NCBI GenBank assembly: GCA_950022295.1
Contig: OX465597.1
Location: 382,943,016 to 383,007,015, forward strand
DNA from: Bromus sterilis
Taxonomy: Eukaryota > Streptophyta > Magnoliopsida > Poales > Poaceae
Direction of reading: 5' to 3'
Length of the DNA stretch: 64,000 nucleotides
This document shows positions 1 through 11,029 of this stretch, one piece after another. The notes under the pieces were generated by a model. The model was not told the DNA's origin. It made no database searches and was given only the letters and a program-made list of their open reading frames with translations. The translations under genes were made by a program, and so were the position numbers. Within the stretch, counting starts at the first letter, position 1; each line of letters opens with the position of its first letter.

Positions 1-529
1 GGCTCCGCTGTTGATTATTGACTATTGACAAAAGGCTGTTGACCTATGTCCGGAAGATGTTCTGATTCATGTCCGCATTATACCGAACCTATTGGGTCAC
101 ACACTTAACGAGCAGTAGTCTGTTAGAATACTAGTATGGTAGAAGGTTTAGTGGAAGCAAAGCAGAATAGTTCATATGGGTACCGGAAGTAGTTCCGGAG
201 ATTTATGGAATTGTTCATATGGGCACCAGAAGTAGTTTTGGGTATTTAAGGTTATGTCCGGATCACTCTGGAGTAGTCCGAGGTGGTTCCGGAACATATG
301 AGAATGGTACTGGGGAAGTCCTGGATCAACCGGAATAGTTTCCGGATAATCGCTGGGCGTCCCGACAAACCTTCGCGGTCATCCGGTGGCTTAAACTGTA
401 ACTCGGATGGTCTTGGAAACTATCCGGATGGCTCCGGAACGTCCGAGAACGGTCTCGGAAGGTCCTGGAAGTGCTCCAGAAGTGTCCGGAATGTCCCGAA
501 ACGGTCCCGGTATGTCCTGGAAGGTCCTG

Positions 530-567
530 GAAGCTTCTAGAAGGTCATGGAAGGTTCCAGAAGGTTC
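530..567 (+). promoter_or_regulatory. Tandem heat-shock-element-like sites
   Basis: Two perfect arrays of alternating GAA/TTC units spaced by two bases: GAAnnTTCnnGAA at 530-542 and GAAnnTTCnnGAAnnTTC at 550-567, set among weaker variants from about 400. They lie 230-270 bases upstream of a TATA box at 796. The motif is the consensus bound by heat-shock factors; heat-responsive LTRs are known in plants (ONSEN of Arabidopsis). Function here is inference from motif and position only. Confidence 0.45.
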
Positions 568-795
568 CGGACAGTACCACCCACTCCCCTGCGCCCCTAG
601 CCTTGGGGGGCAAGCCACCTAGGCTGCCCTGGCCGGCCAAGGGGTGGGGGCACACCAAGGGGAAGGAATCCCCCTCCAGGTGGAAAGTCCAACTCTCCAA
701 TATGGCAGGTTTCCGGTGGGAAGGTTTGGGAGGTTTGGGAGTCCAAGTTGGACTCCCCACCCCCCTTATTGCGCCCCAAGGGCCTCTTGGCCACC

Positions 796-802
796 TATAT
801 AA
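796..802 (+). promoter_or_regulatory. Putative TATA box of the LTR at 1-1271
   Basis: TATATAA in a GC-rich context, followed by a pyrimidine-rich leader without obvious coding content. It supports plus orientation for this LTR. Confidence 0.5.
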
Positions 803-1271
803 TGTGGGGGAGGGGTGGGGGGCGCAGCACAACTTGTCCCCAAGGCCTATGCGCCACCCTCCCTCCTCTAAACCCCGTTGCTCCACTTTTAGACCCCGAT
901 TTAGACGCTGTTCTAGATCGGAATCCGTTAGGGTTTTCTCCCTCTAGTTTTCTCGGTGGCGTTCATCTCTGGACGGCGGAGCGCTGCTGGATTGCTGCTA
1001 CGGGATGTGTGGATACTAATGGAGGGGTCGTACCTTCGACCCTTCTTCGAGGAGCTTGTTCGCGGGACTTGTTCGTGGGATTGATCGAGGGACTGTTCGT
1101 GGGAGAACTTGCGAGATCTACTTCCACTACGTCCACGAGCTTCACCAACTCTACTTCCGCTACATCGGTTGGTGAGCCATGACCTAAAACCTTGTATGCA
1201 ATCTTCTTGGATGATCTTGGGTTCTTGATTCGTAGGCCGAAATTTTTTGTTTTCTACTACGTTTCCCAACA

Positions 1272-2290
1272 TATCTTGCAGAAGTATGCATCCTAACCCT
1301 TGCCGTGAGGCGTCACAAAAGATCTCGAAATCCTTTTTGGTGTCTGGAGCCGCAAGTACGGGTGCAGAATTCAATCTTCTTTTTAGCTCTTGAAAGCTTT
1401 CCTCGCACTTGGGAGTCCATAGGAATTTCTTATCTTTCTTGAGGAGTTCGGTTAGATGCTTTGCAACTTTAGAAAAGTTCTCGACGAAGCGGCGACAATA
1501 GCTTGCTAAGCCAAGAAATCTCCTAACTTGCTTAACCGATTCAGGTGGAGTCCAGTCAAGGACGGCCTGAACTCTCTTGGGATTCACAGCAAAGCCTTTT
1601 GCAGAAATCACGTGGCCTAAGTAGGTCACTTCTGGCAGCCAAAATTCACACTTGGAGAATTTAGCATACAGGCGATGCTCTCTAAATTTGATCAATACCA
1701 GCCTTAGGTGTTCGGCATGTTCTTCTTCGTTCTTCGAGTAGATGAGAATGTAATCAAGATAAACTACAACAAATTTATCTAGGTACTCCATGAAGATCGA
1801 ATTCATCATGCGCGAGAAAGTGGCGGGGCATTGGTTAAACCAAAGGACATGACGGTGTACTCGTAAAGACCATAACAAGTAGTGAAAGACGTTTTGGGAA
1901 TGTCCTCATTTCTGATTTTGATTTGATGATAACCTAATCTCAAATCCATCTTTGAGAAGACAGAGGATCCAGCAAGTTGATCATAAAGATCATTGATCCT
2001 GGGCAGTGGGTACTTGTTCTTTATCGTCGCTAGATTTAGCGGGCGATAGTCTACGCACATCCTTTCTGTTCCATCTTTCTTCGTTACGAACAGAATGGGG
2101 CAACCCCATGGCGATGAGCTAGGGCGGATGAAGCCTTTTTGCCAACAAAGCTTCAAGTTGGATTTTAAGCTCAGCTAGCTCACGTGGGGCCATTTTGTAT
2201 GGGCGTCTGGAAATTGGTGCGGTTCCTTGCATAAGATCCACTATGAACTCTACACATCTGTCGGGTGACTAGGTTTAAGGAGTTGGGTTA
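1272..2290 (-). pseudogene. Ty3/gypsy reverse transcriptase fragment (element H)
   Basis: Read on the minus strand this is the polymerase of a chromovirus-type gypsy element. The N-terminal block (about 2150-2275, with ISRRPYKMAP), the fingers/palm block (1806-2156, with GFIRPSSSPWGCP and FSKMDLRLGYHQI) and the palm/thumb block (1272-1878, with FLGLASYCRRF and the start of the RNase H region) can all be read. It is broken: a frameshift lies between 2156 and about 2170, another between 1806 and 1878, and the catalytic motif normally YLDDIL reads YLDYIL, losing one catalytic aspartate. The frame is cut at 1271 by the LTR at 1-1271. RNase H beyond that point and integrase are not in the window. 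Confidence 0.85.
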
Positions 2291-2912
2291 CTGGGTAGTT
2301 TCCTAGAGGATGACCATGGCTTACTAGGGGAAACAACAGATATGTCAGAGTAGCAAAGTACCCCAACACGATGGTCAGCGTGGTCCTTCTGGCTAGAAGA
2401 CATATAAGGTGGGAGGAAGAGCTGCAAATGAATCAGTATAGGTTTCTAGAGCAAAACCTACAATAAACTCTATGGAACTGTCGGGAATGCCACCTAACAA
2501 ATATTCTGGAAAGACATCCGAAAAGATAGAAGGATTTTGCAAATGCATCAGATTATGTAGAAACCTGGGATGACTCGGACAGCATAACGGCTTTAATTGC
2601 AAGAGAAATTGAAATTCTCACAACATTGGAATAGCAATTATACTAGGGAGTCCAAACTGAAGGCACAAAGACTCTAGACAACCGAACACAACTTTCCTAT
2701 GGCTACAAGGAAGCAAACAACGAGATGTTCTAGTAAGACATAGATGAGCCTAGTCCTATCTTCCCGTAGAACAAGATGAGGGTGACTCAGAACTCAGAAC
2801 AAAGGGGGTAAGGAGAAAAAAGAAGCCTTACGTTGTTCCCTTATATACCCAGATTAACTATAGAAATCTAGACTCGACTTCGGCCAAGGCTGATAATCCT
2901 ACAATCAGTCCT
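2291..2912 (-). mobile_element. Degenerate internal remnant of element H
   Basis: Only about 640 bases separate the primer site from the reverse transcriptase, so gag and protease are essentially deleted. A short minus-strand reading at 2393-2520 (DVFPEYLLGGIP) resembles the block just N-terminal of gypsy reverse transcriptase, although the true N-terminal block is present again at 2150-2275; this looks like a rearranged or duplicated piece. Nothing else recognisable. Confidence 0.45.
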
Positions 2913-2913
2913 T

Positions 2914-2924
2914 CTCTGATACCA
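2914..2924 (-). other. Primer-binding site of element H (initiator tRNA-Met type)
   Basis: Minus strand TGGTATCAGAG, three bases after the end of the LTR at 2929. This is the standard plant initiator-tRNA-Met primer site used by chromoviruses and copia elements, and it fixes the LTR boundary and orientation. Confidence 0.8.
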
Positions 2925-2928
2925 AGTC

Positions 2929-5900
2929 TGTCTGGACCCGGGGTTAGCGTATGCAAGACTCACTACAACACAATCATATGGAGAGTCGAGAACCATACCC
3001 ACTTGTCTAAGCAGACAAGGCGAAGCACAGAACGTTCTCGGAAAGCATCGAACGTGAGGGGCATCCCATCCAGGCCGGATGATCAACTGAGGTGGGTCCT
3101 CATCGTCCGCACACAAGTCTAAATAATATGGGTGGTGAACTCCCATACTCATAGACAAGTCGCCTCAACCATACTATCGATTGTATTATAACCCTTACAT
3201 ATACTTACTCCAGCCCGATCACTTAGTCGAGGTCTAGGGCGGGCATGATCATACATCAAAGTGTGCACGTGACGGAGTCACGAGCAATCGCATCGCGATG
3301 CCCAAGCTACGCACATCTAAGGGCCACTTGGTGTATAAAAGACCGCCAACCAGATCACAACTAAGGTCTCGAAAACCCATACTAAGACATGCATGTTATA
3401 ATCATACATGCAGCACACATGTCTAGTATGAACAGCAGGTATCATTGCAATTCTCTACAAAGTATACACTTTATCGATAACTCTTACAGAGTGCACACAG
3501 AGATCACAAGTCTGTGATCCAACATTACATCACACATGCGGAGGCAAAGTAGGTCTGAGTACAGAAAAGTTTAACAAATGGCTTATAGAAGCCTTATCTA
3601 TAAACAAGCCCTTCCACGAGGGACCAGTCGTCTGACTGGGACTACACTAGCTTGATCAATCGTCGAGCTCCAGGAAGAATCCACCTTCGGGGTCAGGGGG
3701 TTCATCTAAAACATAGAATAAGCAAACGTGAGTACAAAGTCGTACTCAGCAAGACTTACGTAGGAACTATACTACTCATGCACATGTATCAAGGTAAAGG
3801 GAGGTGGGGTTCAAAAGAAGAAGTGCCAGCTTTGACTTGGCTAGTCCTGAACTACGAGTACCAGACTTGAGGTAAGAAGCATACACGAGTCCACTACATC
3901 TCGAACCAATTACACCACTATGGTGCCTTCCTCGACTTCCCCACGAGAAAGCACGCCATAGTACTCACACTTATCTTGGTAAGTTTTATAAGTATCCAGG
4001 TCAAGTTGTCTAATAATCAAGCTAAGCTTTCCAAGCAGTCCTTAACCGTGGACGCGGCTATTCGAATAGTTTTGTTAACCCTGCAGGGGTGTACTACTAC
4101 ACACACGTGTCATCACTTAGCGCCTTTTGCGTGTCACCGTTCAAGAGGTGACAGCGAGGATGCCACCACGACACTTCGCCCACAGCTCCGTTCTAGTCCA
4201 GAGAGTCGCCTATCTGAGGGGGATCCGTATGGAAGTCCGGCCGAGGTTCCAGTACAGCCTCAAACGATGTGTGCAGGGTCCCAAGCCGGTCTTGAAAAGC
4301 CATTCATCCACTTCGCAGACCGTGCCACAGCCCTACCAGAACTCCGAACTACTGCGACTTCTGGGGTTCGAACGGGGTGAGGTACTAGGATGAGAGGGGT
4401 CAGTGAGCCCAATGTGTGGTTGCACTCTTTTTCTTGGATCACCACACAAGAAATCGGACTTTAGGCAGTGTTCAACGAGACAACCCACTGTGTACTCCTA
4501 CACAGCCTCTCATCGTTCACATTGTATTAGGGTAGATTCACAAACACATTTCCACCATCATCAACATGATCACTACCATCCCGACTCACAAAAGAGTAAT
4601 ATCATTGTAAACTCTAATCATGCAATAAGCAGTAACAGTTGCAGGGGACAGATGATATCAACCAACTCCTATATCTTCTAGGATTGTGGTTTGCTTACTA
4701 CTGTGACAAGATGATAGGTCATGCAAAGGATATGGGTTCAACTATGCGGTAGAAACGTTATCATGGTAATCATCCTAAACAATGCATAAGCGAGACTGAG
4801 AGGGAATTGGGTTTTTATCGACATGATCAATGGGGGTTTGCTTGCCTTGCTGACGAGGTTCAGTCACGGGGTCTTCAACGAAGGGGGTGAACTCGGGTTC
4901 CGGCTCCACTTCTACCCGAGCAAACAATACAAATAAAGTGATCAATATAAGGTACAATGCACAAGCACATGATCAATTGTATAAGGTGATGTTCATGGTA
5001 CTGATGTGTTGAGCATTCCATTTAAAAGGAGTATATTGCATTTGAAATGAAAATTCAAACTCCATTTGATTTATCGATGAATTTCAAATGCATTTTAAAC
5101 CATGAATGTTGATTTGAAATGGTTGAGCATGAAGTGATGTGGTAAAGGTGAGGTAAAGTCTCTGATGTGTGGATGAAATCATATAAAAGAGGTGTGTTGC
5201 AAAGTCATTTACAAAATCACTCCAAATTTGAATTCAAAAGAATGCCATATGCATGTTTGCTACTGTTCACCCATTTTAAAATGGTCAAACGTAGAAACAA
5301 GTTGCATATTCAGAATCCTTGTATTTGTCTGATAATTTTAGACATATTATTTGCCCCATTTGGAGTTAATATGAATTTTCTATGATTTATTGAAGTTTAA
5401 ATGATTTTCTGTGTTTTTCTGATTTCTTTTCAATTGGAGAAGGGTTTACTGCGTCAGCCTGATGTCACTATGAAGTCAGGGGGGGTTGACTGGTGGGCCA
5501 GGGATGTCAGTGAGAGGGGGGGTTAAACCGTTAAGTTAATCTAATCCTAATTAGATTAGGGCCTGGGCCCACTGGTCAGTGGCCCAAGGGGGTGGTTAGC
5601 TTAGTGGCCTTGGGCCCACGGGACAGTGAGAGAGGGGAGGGGATTAACGGCGAGCTCGCCGGGGAACTCGCCGGAGTTCCGCCGGAACTCGGTTTAGGGC
5701 ACGGGGGAGGGAGCTGCGTGCACTGGGAGGGAGATGGGGAGGCCGCGCGTCGCGTGGTGCCATTGGGGGGGGGCAAGACGACGCTCTGGTGCGCGGCTAC
5801 AATGACGAGCGGCGGCGGCTGGCTACTGTCTTCGCCGGAATCGCACGCGAGGGCACGGGAGGAGGCGGAGAACGGAGCAATCGAACGGGACGCTCACCCT

Positions 5901-6836
5901 GGATCGAGTGGAGAAGACAGCGGAGCCGGGGAGTGCTTGGTGGCGGCGCAATTGGAGACCTTCTCCTCGGCGGCCGGCGGTGAACTCGCGAAGTGGGCGT
6001 CGTCTCTGGTAGCGATGGCCTTCGATTGACGAGGGGGGCGGAGGAAGCCGACGGCGCCGGATCAATTGGAAAAGGCGGCGAGGTCGGAGGAGCACGGTGG
6101 CCACACGCTCTGCTCGCCGGTGCTCTGCTAGGGTTCGGCCGCTGCGCTAGAACTCGCCGGAGACGACGAAGAGAGAGCTGGGAGAGAGGCAAACGGGTGC
6201 GGGGGATGTTCTGCAGGTGCGTGGCGTGCTCGTCTGCGAGGGTGAGGCCTAGAAGCCCCTGGCCATCCCGGTGGCAGCCGGCGGCTCCCTGCCCTCCACG
6301 CAGCTGTGCGTCTGCTGGAGAAGAGACAAGGGCGCCGGGTTGGGCTGGGCAGAGGCAGGTGGGCCTTCGCCTATGGCGCAAGGTAAGCCTTTGACTTTCT
6401 TTTTCTTTTATTCAATTCTGTAATTTGTTTGACCTAGCTGAATAAAATAGCTAGGTATTTTTATAAATGCCCAAATTATTTTATTTGGCCTCATAAAATA
6501 GAGAGCTAGCCACTTATAAAATTTGAACACTTTTAAAATTCAAATAATTTGAATTTTAAATCAAATAGGGGTTTAAATTTAAATCCATGCTTCTGTTTGA
6601 ATATTTGAAAAATCCATGAGCATGGGGTTGGTCCCACATCACTTGATATGTGATCACACTCATTTATGAGACTTTTCAAAATGCAAAAGGAGTTTTTGGA
6701 GCAACTTTTATTCTGGCCATTTGAATTAAATTCATTTGGGGGATTTTTCTCTCCCATTTCAATTTCTTTTGAAATTTTTAACATGATGCAAAGTGACTTG
6801 CTAATCCTAGCACATACCTAACATGGGGTTGTGACA
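2929..6836 (-). mobile_element. Long terminal repeat of gypsy element H (3.9 kb, Tekay-like)
   Basis: Read on the minus strand the LTR starts TGTCACAACCCC at 6836 and ends CCAGACA at 2929, a TGTC...GACA inverted terminus of 3908 bp. AT-rich sequence with a TATA box (6456-6465) precedes a very GC-rich transcribed leader (about 5640-6380), the usual layout of long chromovirus LTRs. Open frames in the GC-rich part (for example 5797-6381) have low-complexity composition and are not genes. It sits in the 3' noncoding region of Athila element D; the right-hand duplication should be gttct (6837-6841), since the uninterrupted homologue at about 14480 reads straight through this point. The partner copy lies outside the window. 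Confidence 0.8.
6456..6465 (-). promoter_or_regulatory. Putative TATA box of LTR H
   Basis: Minus strand TATAAAAATA about 75 bases upstream of the GC-rich leader. It fits the orientation given by the primer site. Confidence 0.45.
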
Positions 6837-7679
6837 GTTCTAGATTTTGAAAGTGGAGCGTTTTTCTTTCCCACACAAAGTAATCTGGGGTCTAACTTGT
6901 TATGAACAGCAAGCAAAGCAAGTAAACCTAAGAGCGATACGCTCCAAGCATAGCACATAACGCATGAAGTGATAAAAATATAGTGAGACGAAGGATGAAC
7001 TGATGATTGTTGATCGAGAACGGGATGCACGGAGGTATCCCCAAGCTTAGATGCTTGAGTCTCCTTGAATATTTATTGGGGATGCATGGGGGCATCCCCA
7101 AGCTTGAGCGCTTGACACTCCCGGATCTTCTTTCATCATCTTCCCTCGCACATTTGAAAACTCCCTTCATACATAACTCGTCATAAGCTGATTAGAGAGG
7201 TTAGTAACCTTAATAAAATAATTTTTCCCACTGTATATAAAGATATTCTTGAAGAGATACTGTTTCTCAAGATTGCCAAAAGGTTTTTGCAAAAAAAAAT
7301 CAAGCTTAAGGTTTGAAAAAGTACGGAGAGAAAAAACGTGGCAGAATCTGTGAAAAACAGAACAGCAGGTAGTAAAGAATTTTTTCGGGGCACTTCTTCA
7401 ACTTAAATAAAAAAACTCAGAACATACGAAAGTTCCGCACTTGTATAGAGCACGCTGTGTAAAAAACTCAGCTCAAAAAGATGAACTGGTGATTTTTTCC
7501 GATTTTTCCGTCAAGTGGAAAGAATCTGTTTTCTGGACAGCATGTCACAACTTTTGCTTCCCTTATCATAAGAGGCTATAACTTGGCACAAAGCTTGAAA
7601 ATAAAGATAAAATGATGTTGCTACAGTAGTAACAATAATCAAGACCACTAAAAACAGAAGTAAAAACATCTTGGGTTGC
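6837..7679 (-). mobile_element. Athila-type 3' noncoding remnant (element D)
   Basis: This segment is the same sequence as the 3' noncoding regions at 14480-15340 and 21690-22560 (same strand) and is inverted relative to 10340-11029. Hallmarks are paired short palindromic blocks around GGGGATGC..GCATCCCC with AAGCTT, and a segment ending CTTGGGTTG. It is cut on the left by LTR H and on the right by LTR C at 7680. It encodes no protein that I recognise. Confidence 0.75.
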
Positions 7680-9323
7680 TGATACGTCTCAAACGTATCG
7701 TTAATTTATGCTCGCTCCATGCATGTTTTGTGTGATATTGCTATGATCTAGATACACTTTCATACACTTTCGATCATATTTGCACTAACCTACTAACTCA
7801 GTGCACCCCAGTTCCAGTTCCTGTTTTCTGCTATTTTTCTATTACATGTTTCCCCCATATTAAAAATGCTCCAAAAATTCGGGCAAATCAGATAAAAATC
7901 AGCGCAACAGAGTCTTCCAGAAGCACCCAAGTGGGACCAGAGGGCCACCACTAGGGGCCCAGACGGCCAACTGGCGCGGCAAGGGGCCTGGCCGCGCCAG
8001 GGGGGCGCCTAGACCCCTGGTGGCCCCCTGGCTGCCCCCCTTCACCTATTTATTCTCCGTCATGGGGAAATTCCGAAGACAGAACCCTATTTCGAAAATT
8101 CTCCTCTGTTCCGCGGCCGCCGCGCTTCAAGGATTGGGAGCACCGTCAGGACCCTTCCCGACACCCTGCCGGAGGGAGGATCGACCTCCGGGAGCCTCTC
8201 CTTCACCATGGACGCTTCCCGGATGTGCCGTGAGTAGTCTACCTTGGACTATGGGTCCGTGATCAGTAGCTATGTGATGTTCGCCTCCCCTCTTTGTTCT
8301 TCATGGTTTAGACCTCGTGAGCTGCCCTACATGATCGAGGCACATATGTAATTCTTTCTGCTTTTTCTATGCCGAGTTTGATGGGATCTGATGGATTATC
8401 AGATTATGTTCAGATTGGGATAGAGTAATATAATTGGTTCTTATCTTCTGTATTTTTGTTCCGAAGTAATTCTTGCATGTTCTCTATTGCTATTTATTGC
8501 TTTGGCCAAGTGGTAGGTAGTGACTCCAAGAGGGAATCTTATGCTCTATTGTGGGTACATGCCCCCTGATGACACGCTAGAGTGACAGAAACATGAGTCT
8601 AGGGGATGTGCTTTGGCCACGAGGGGGAAAACAGCGGTGCTTGGAACCGCGGTTACAAGGATTGTTTACTTTATGCAAAGTTATTTTAATGCAGTTGTCT
8701 GCTGCTTTGGGTTTACACTTTGGGTGGGGCTCGCAACTTAATACCAGCGAGATGTTCTGGATAGATATCTCAAGGTGGATGATTAGTAGTAGATGAGGAT
8801 GGATTTCGGTCTACTTATTTTGGCATACTGCCCATGCTTTTGAGCCTCTTCCTTTCTTTGTAGCATAGTTAGCATTGCGGTGCGTTTATAATCCTGTCAA
8901 TTTCCCTTCTGTAATTTGTTTACCTCGCATAGCAGTCTTGTCGTCTTTTGGGAGAGAGACATCACTAGTGAATATCACGGGACTCCGGTCCATATTCTCA
9001 TCACTGTTTTCACGCTCATTTACTTTATTGCTTTTTACTTTCAGTTGCTATCATTATCATTATCCTGTGTTTTTTATCCTTTGTAAACAACAAGACCGCA
9101 GAGATTGACAACCTCTCTGAACTTTGTTGGGAGCAAAGTTAATTGTGTTGTGTGCAGGTCCGCGTCAGGTGCGCCGCTGACACCTACTTATCATTGCCGG
9201 AGTCCTACTAGTCGATACGCAACCGCGGTATCTTCACCGAGGGAAACATGCTGCTACGCTGCATCTTAACTTCCACTTGGGGTAACCACCGACGGGCGAG
9301 AAACAATCCTCTCTCGCGTATCA
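7680..9323 (+). mobile_element. 5' LTR of Athila-type element C
   Basis: Begins TGATACG at 7680 and ends CGTATCA at 9323 (1644 bp), a perfect seven-base inverted terminus, followed after ten bases by a primer site. It matches the Triticeae Sabrina/WHAM/Fatima-like LTR group and is homologous to the LTRs at 11030, 16740, 49371, 52568 and 62463. The place where sister copies have a TATA box reads CTATTTATTC here. The left flank gttgc (7675-7679) is the presumed duplication, but its partner is lost with the 3' end of C. Confidence 0.85.
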
Positions 9324-9333
9324 AGCGAATTTC

Positions 9334-9351
9334 TGGCACCGTTGTCGGGGA
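9334..9351 (+). other. Primer-binding site of element C (tRNA-Asp type)
   Basis: TGGCACCGTTGTCGGGGA, two mismatches from the TGGCGCCGTTGCCGGGGA typical of Athila elements. Confidence 0.8.
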
Positions 9352-9492
9352 CTCCGAGTGATAAGATAGGGGAGTTGCCCACTACCTTTTACCTTTACTT
9401 TTCAGTCTTTTTAGTTTACCTTTCTGTTTTTATCTTTGTGTCCTTTATCAAAAACCACAGAAAAATTATATATCTTGCTAGTAGTTGTCATT

Positions 9493-10314
9493 ATGTCTGG
9501 TCCTTTTTCCTTTGTTGAGACAGAGGTTCTCACCTTTAAACAAAAAGGTGGGGAAAGTTTAAAAGATGCTTGGTATAGAATTAATGATTCTCAAAGAAGA
9601 GCCACCAAGAAGCAATCCACTACTATCCTGCTTAGAAATTTTTATGTTGGGATTACTCCTTGGAATAGGTTCATATTAGATACTGCTATCAATGGGAATT
9701 TCCTAGAAGCCCCAATTTGGGAGTCTCTTAATATTATTGAAAATCTTGTTGGAAATCTCCCTGTTGCTAGCATACAAGAAGATATAGCTCTAGCTCACAT
9801 TATGAAAAAACTTGAAAAGATAGAGTTAGAAATACCAAGTATAAATATGATAGATGAGTTGGATTGAAAGATTCAAGGGAATTTGAATAGGCTTGATAGC
9901 TCCATGCTTAAAATTATTAAAACTTTGGAGACAATCAAATTCCATGATATGGATCCTTCTAGGATAGATAAGATTGAGGAAGTCATTAATACTTTAGGAA
10001 CTACTTTCTCCTCAATCAAACCAAAAAAAGTTGCAACTACGGCAAGAAAGGAACCTAAGTTCAATTATGTCCCTAAGGTTCCTCGCCTTAAAAATAATAC
10101 ACCCATTGCCAAGGAGGTTGAAACCGTGAAAACTTTGGAAGAAATACCTCTCTTTGATAAATTTATAAATGAAACTTCCATTGATTTTCCGCCTTTTGGT
10201 TTTCTCCCTAGAAGTATCTTCATTGGGCCTTTATTTGAAGGACCTATTAAGACCAGTTGTACAATTGAAGAGCTTTTTAATGATCTTGATGATGGTTCGA
10301 TTGATACAATTTGA
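9493..10314 (+). pseudogene. Gag-like protein of element C, interrupted by one stop
   Basis: One frame from the ATG at 9493 (MSGPFSFVETEVLTF) to 10314 with a single in-frame TGA at 9865-9867. The N-terminal half has the gag-core pattern of Athila elements (GGESLKDAWYRI, then a block around FILDTAINGNFLEAP). The second half is lysine- and acid-rich with no zinc knuckle, protease or polymerase. This points to a non-autonomous element with a minimal gag. An upstream ATG at 9436 exists but adds residues unlike the family. About 0.7 kb of 3' noncoding sequence follows directly, so pol is absent rather than mutated. Confidence 0.65.
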
Positions 10315-11029
10315 TATTTTTCCTTATGCCTAGCTTAAAGGCGTAAAAGAAAGCGCTTGTTGGGAGGCAACCCAAGATGTTTTTACTTATGTTTTTAGTG
10401 GTCTTGATGATTGTTACTACTGTAGCAACATCATTGTATCTTTATTTTCAAGCTTTGTGCCAAGTATAGCCTCATCTGACAAGGGAAGTGAAAGTTGTGA
10501 CATGCTGTCCAGAAAACAGATTTTGTCCTAGTGACAGGAAAAATCGGATCAAATCAGAAGTTCATCTTTTTGAGATGATTTTTTACACAGCGTGATCTAT
10601 ACAATCACGGAACTTTCATATGTTCTTAGTTTTTTGATTTGAGTTGCAGAAGTGCCCCGAAAAGAATTCTTTACTACCTGCTGTTCTGTTTTTCACAGAT
10701 TCTGCCACGTTTTGTCTCTCCTAACTTTTTCAAACCTTAAGCTTGCTTTTTCTTTGCAAAAACCTTTTGTCAATCTTGAGAAACAGTAGATCTTCAAGAA
10801 TATCTTTATATCTAGTAGGGAAAAATTATTTATTAAGGGTACTAACCTCTCTAATCAGCTTATGATGAGTTGTGTATGAAGGGAGTTTTCAAGTGTGCGA
10901 TGGAAGATGATGAAAGAATATTCAGGAGTGTCAAGCGCTCAATCTTGGGGATGCCCCCATGCATCCCCAATAAATATCCAAGGAGACTCAAGCGTCTATG
11001 CTTGGGGATGCCCCCGTGCATCCCCTTCT
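10315..11029 (+). mobile_element. 3' noncoding region of element C (first part)
   Basis: Plus-strand version of the 3' region shared by A, B and D, including TTGGGAGGCAACCC and the paired CTTGGGGATGC / GCATCCCC blocks at 10940-11025. It is interrupted at 11029 by element A; the continuation is at 19702. CTTCT occurs on both sides (11025-11029 and 19702-19706). Confidence 0.8.

Larger units (their letters stand above)
1..1271 (+). mobile_element. 3' part of a plus-oriented LTR inserted in the reverse transcriptase of element H
   Basis: The reverse-transcriptase reading of element H (minus strand) stops making sense exactly at 1271, where the plus strand ends in CCCAACA, a typical LTR terminus. 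To the left is noncoding LTR-like sequence: short degenerate GGTCCTGGAAG-like repeats (about 400-580), a GC-rich stretch, a TATA box at 796, then a leader of about 470 bases. The 5' end lies outside the window, so it may be a solo LTR or the 3' LTR of a plus-strand element; no primer site follows it. The five bases after it (1272-1276, tatct) should be one copy of the target duplication. Open frames here (for example 471-947) have no recognisable protein content. Family not identified; copia-like by its end sequence, which is a guess. Confidence 0.6.

Noticed and set aside
283..947. Frames of 60-158 codons in the LTR at 1-1271
   Set aside because: Translations of degenerate GGTCCTGGAAG-like repeats and GC-rich leader; no family resemblance and no codon structure.
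5592..6394. Overlapping frames of 130-190 codons in the GC-rich part of LTR H
   Set aside because: Arg/Pro/Gly-rich low-complexity readings on both strands, located in the transcribed leader of an LTR; no domain pattern.
10940..11025. Short paired GGGGATGC/GCATCCCC repeats as a CRISPR-like or terminator element
   Set aside because: They are two copies of a block near the 3' end of Athila-type elements, present in every copy in the window; the rest of the context is plant retrotransposon.
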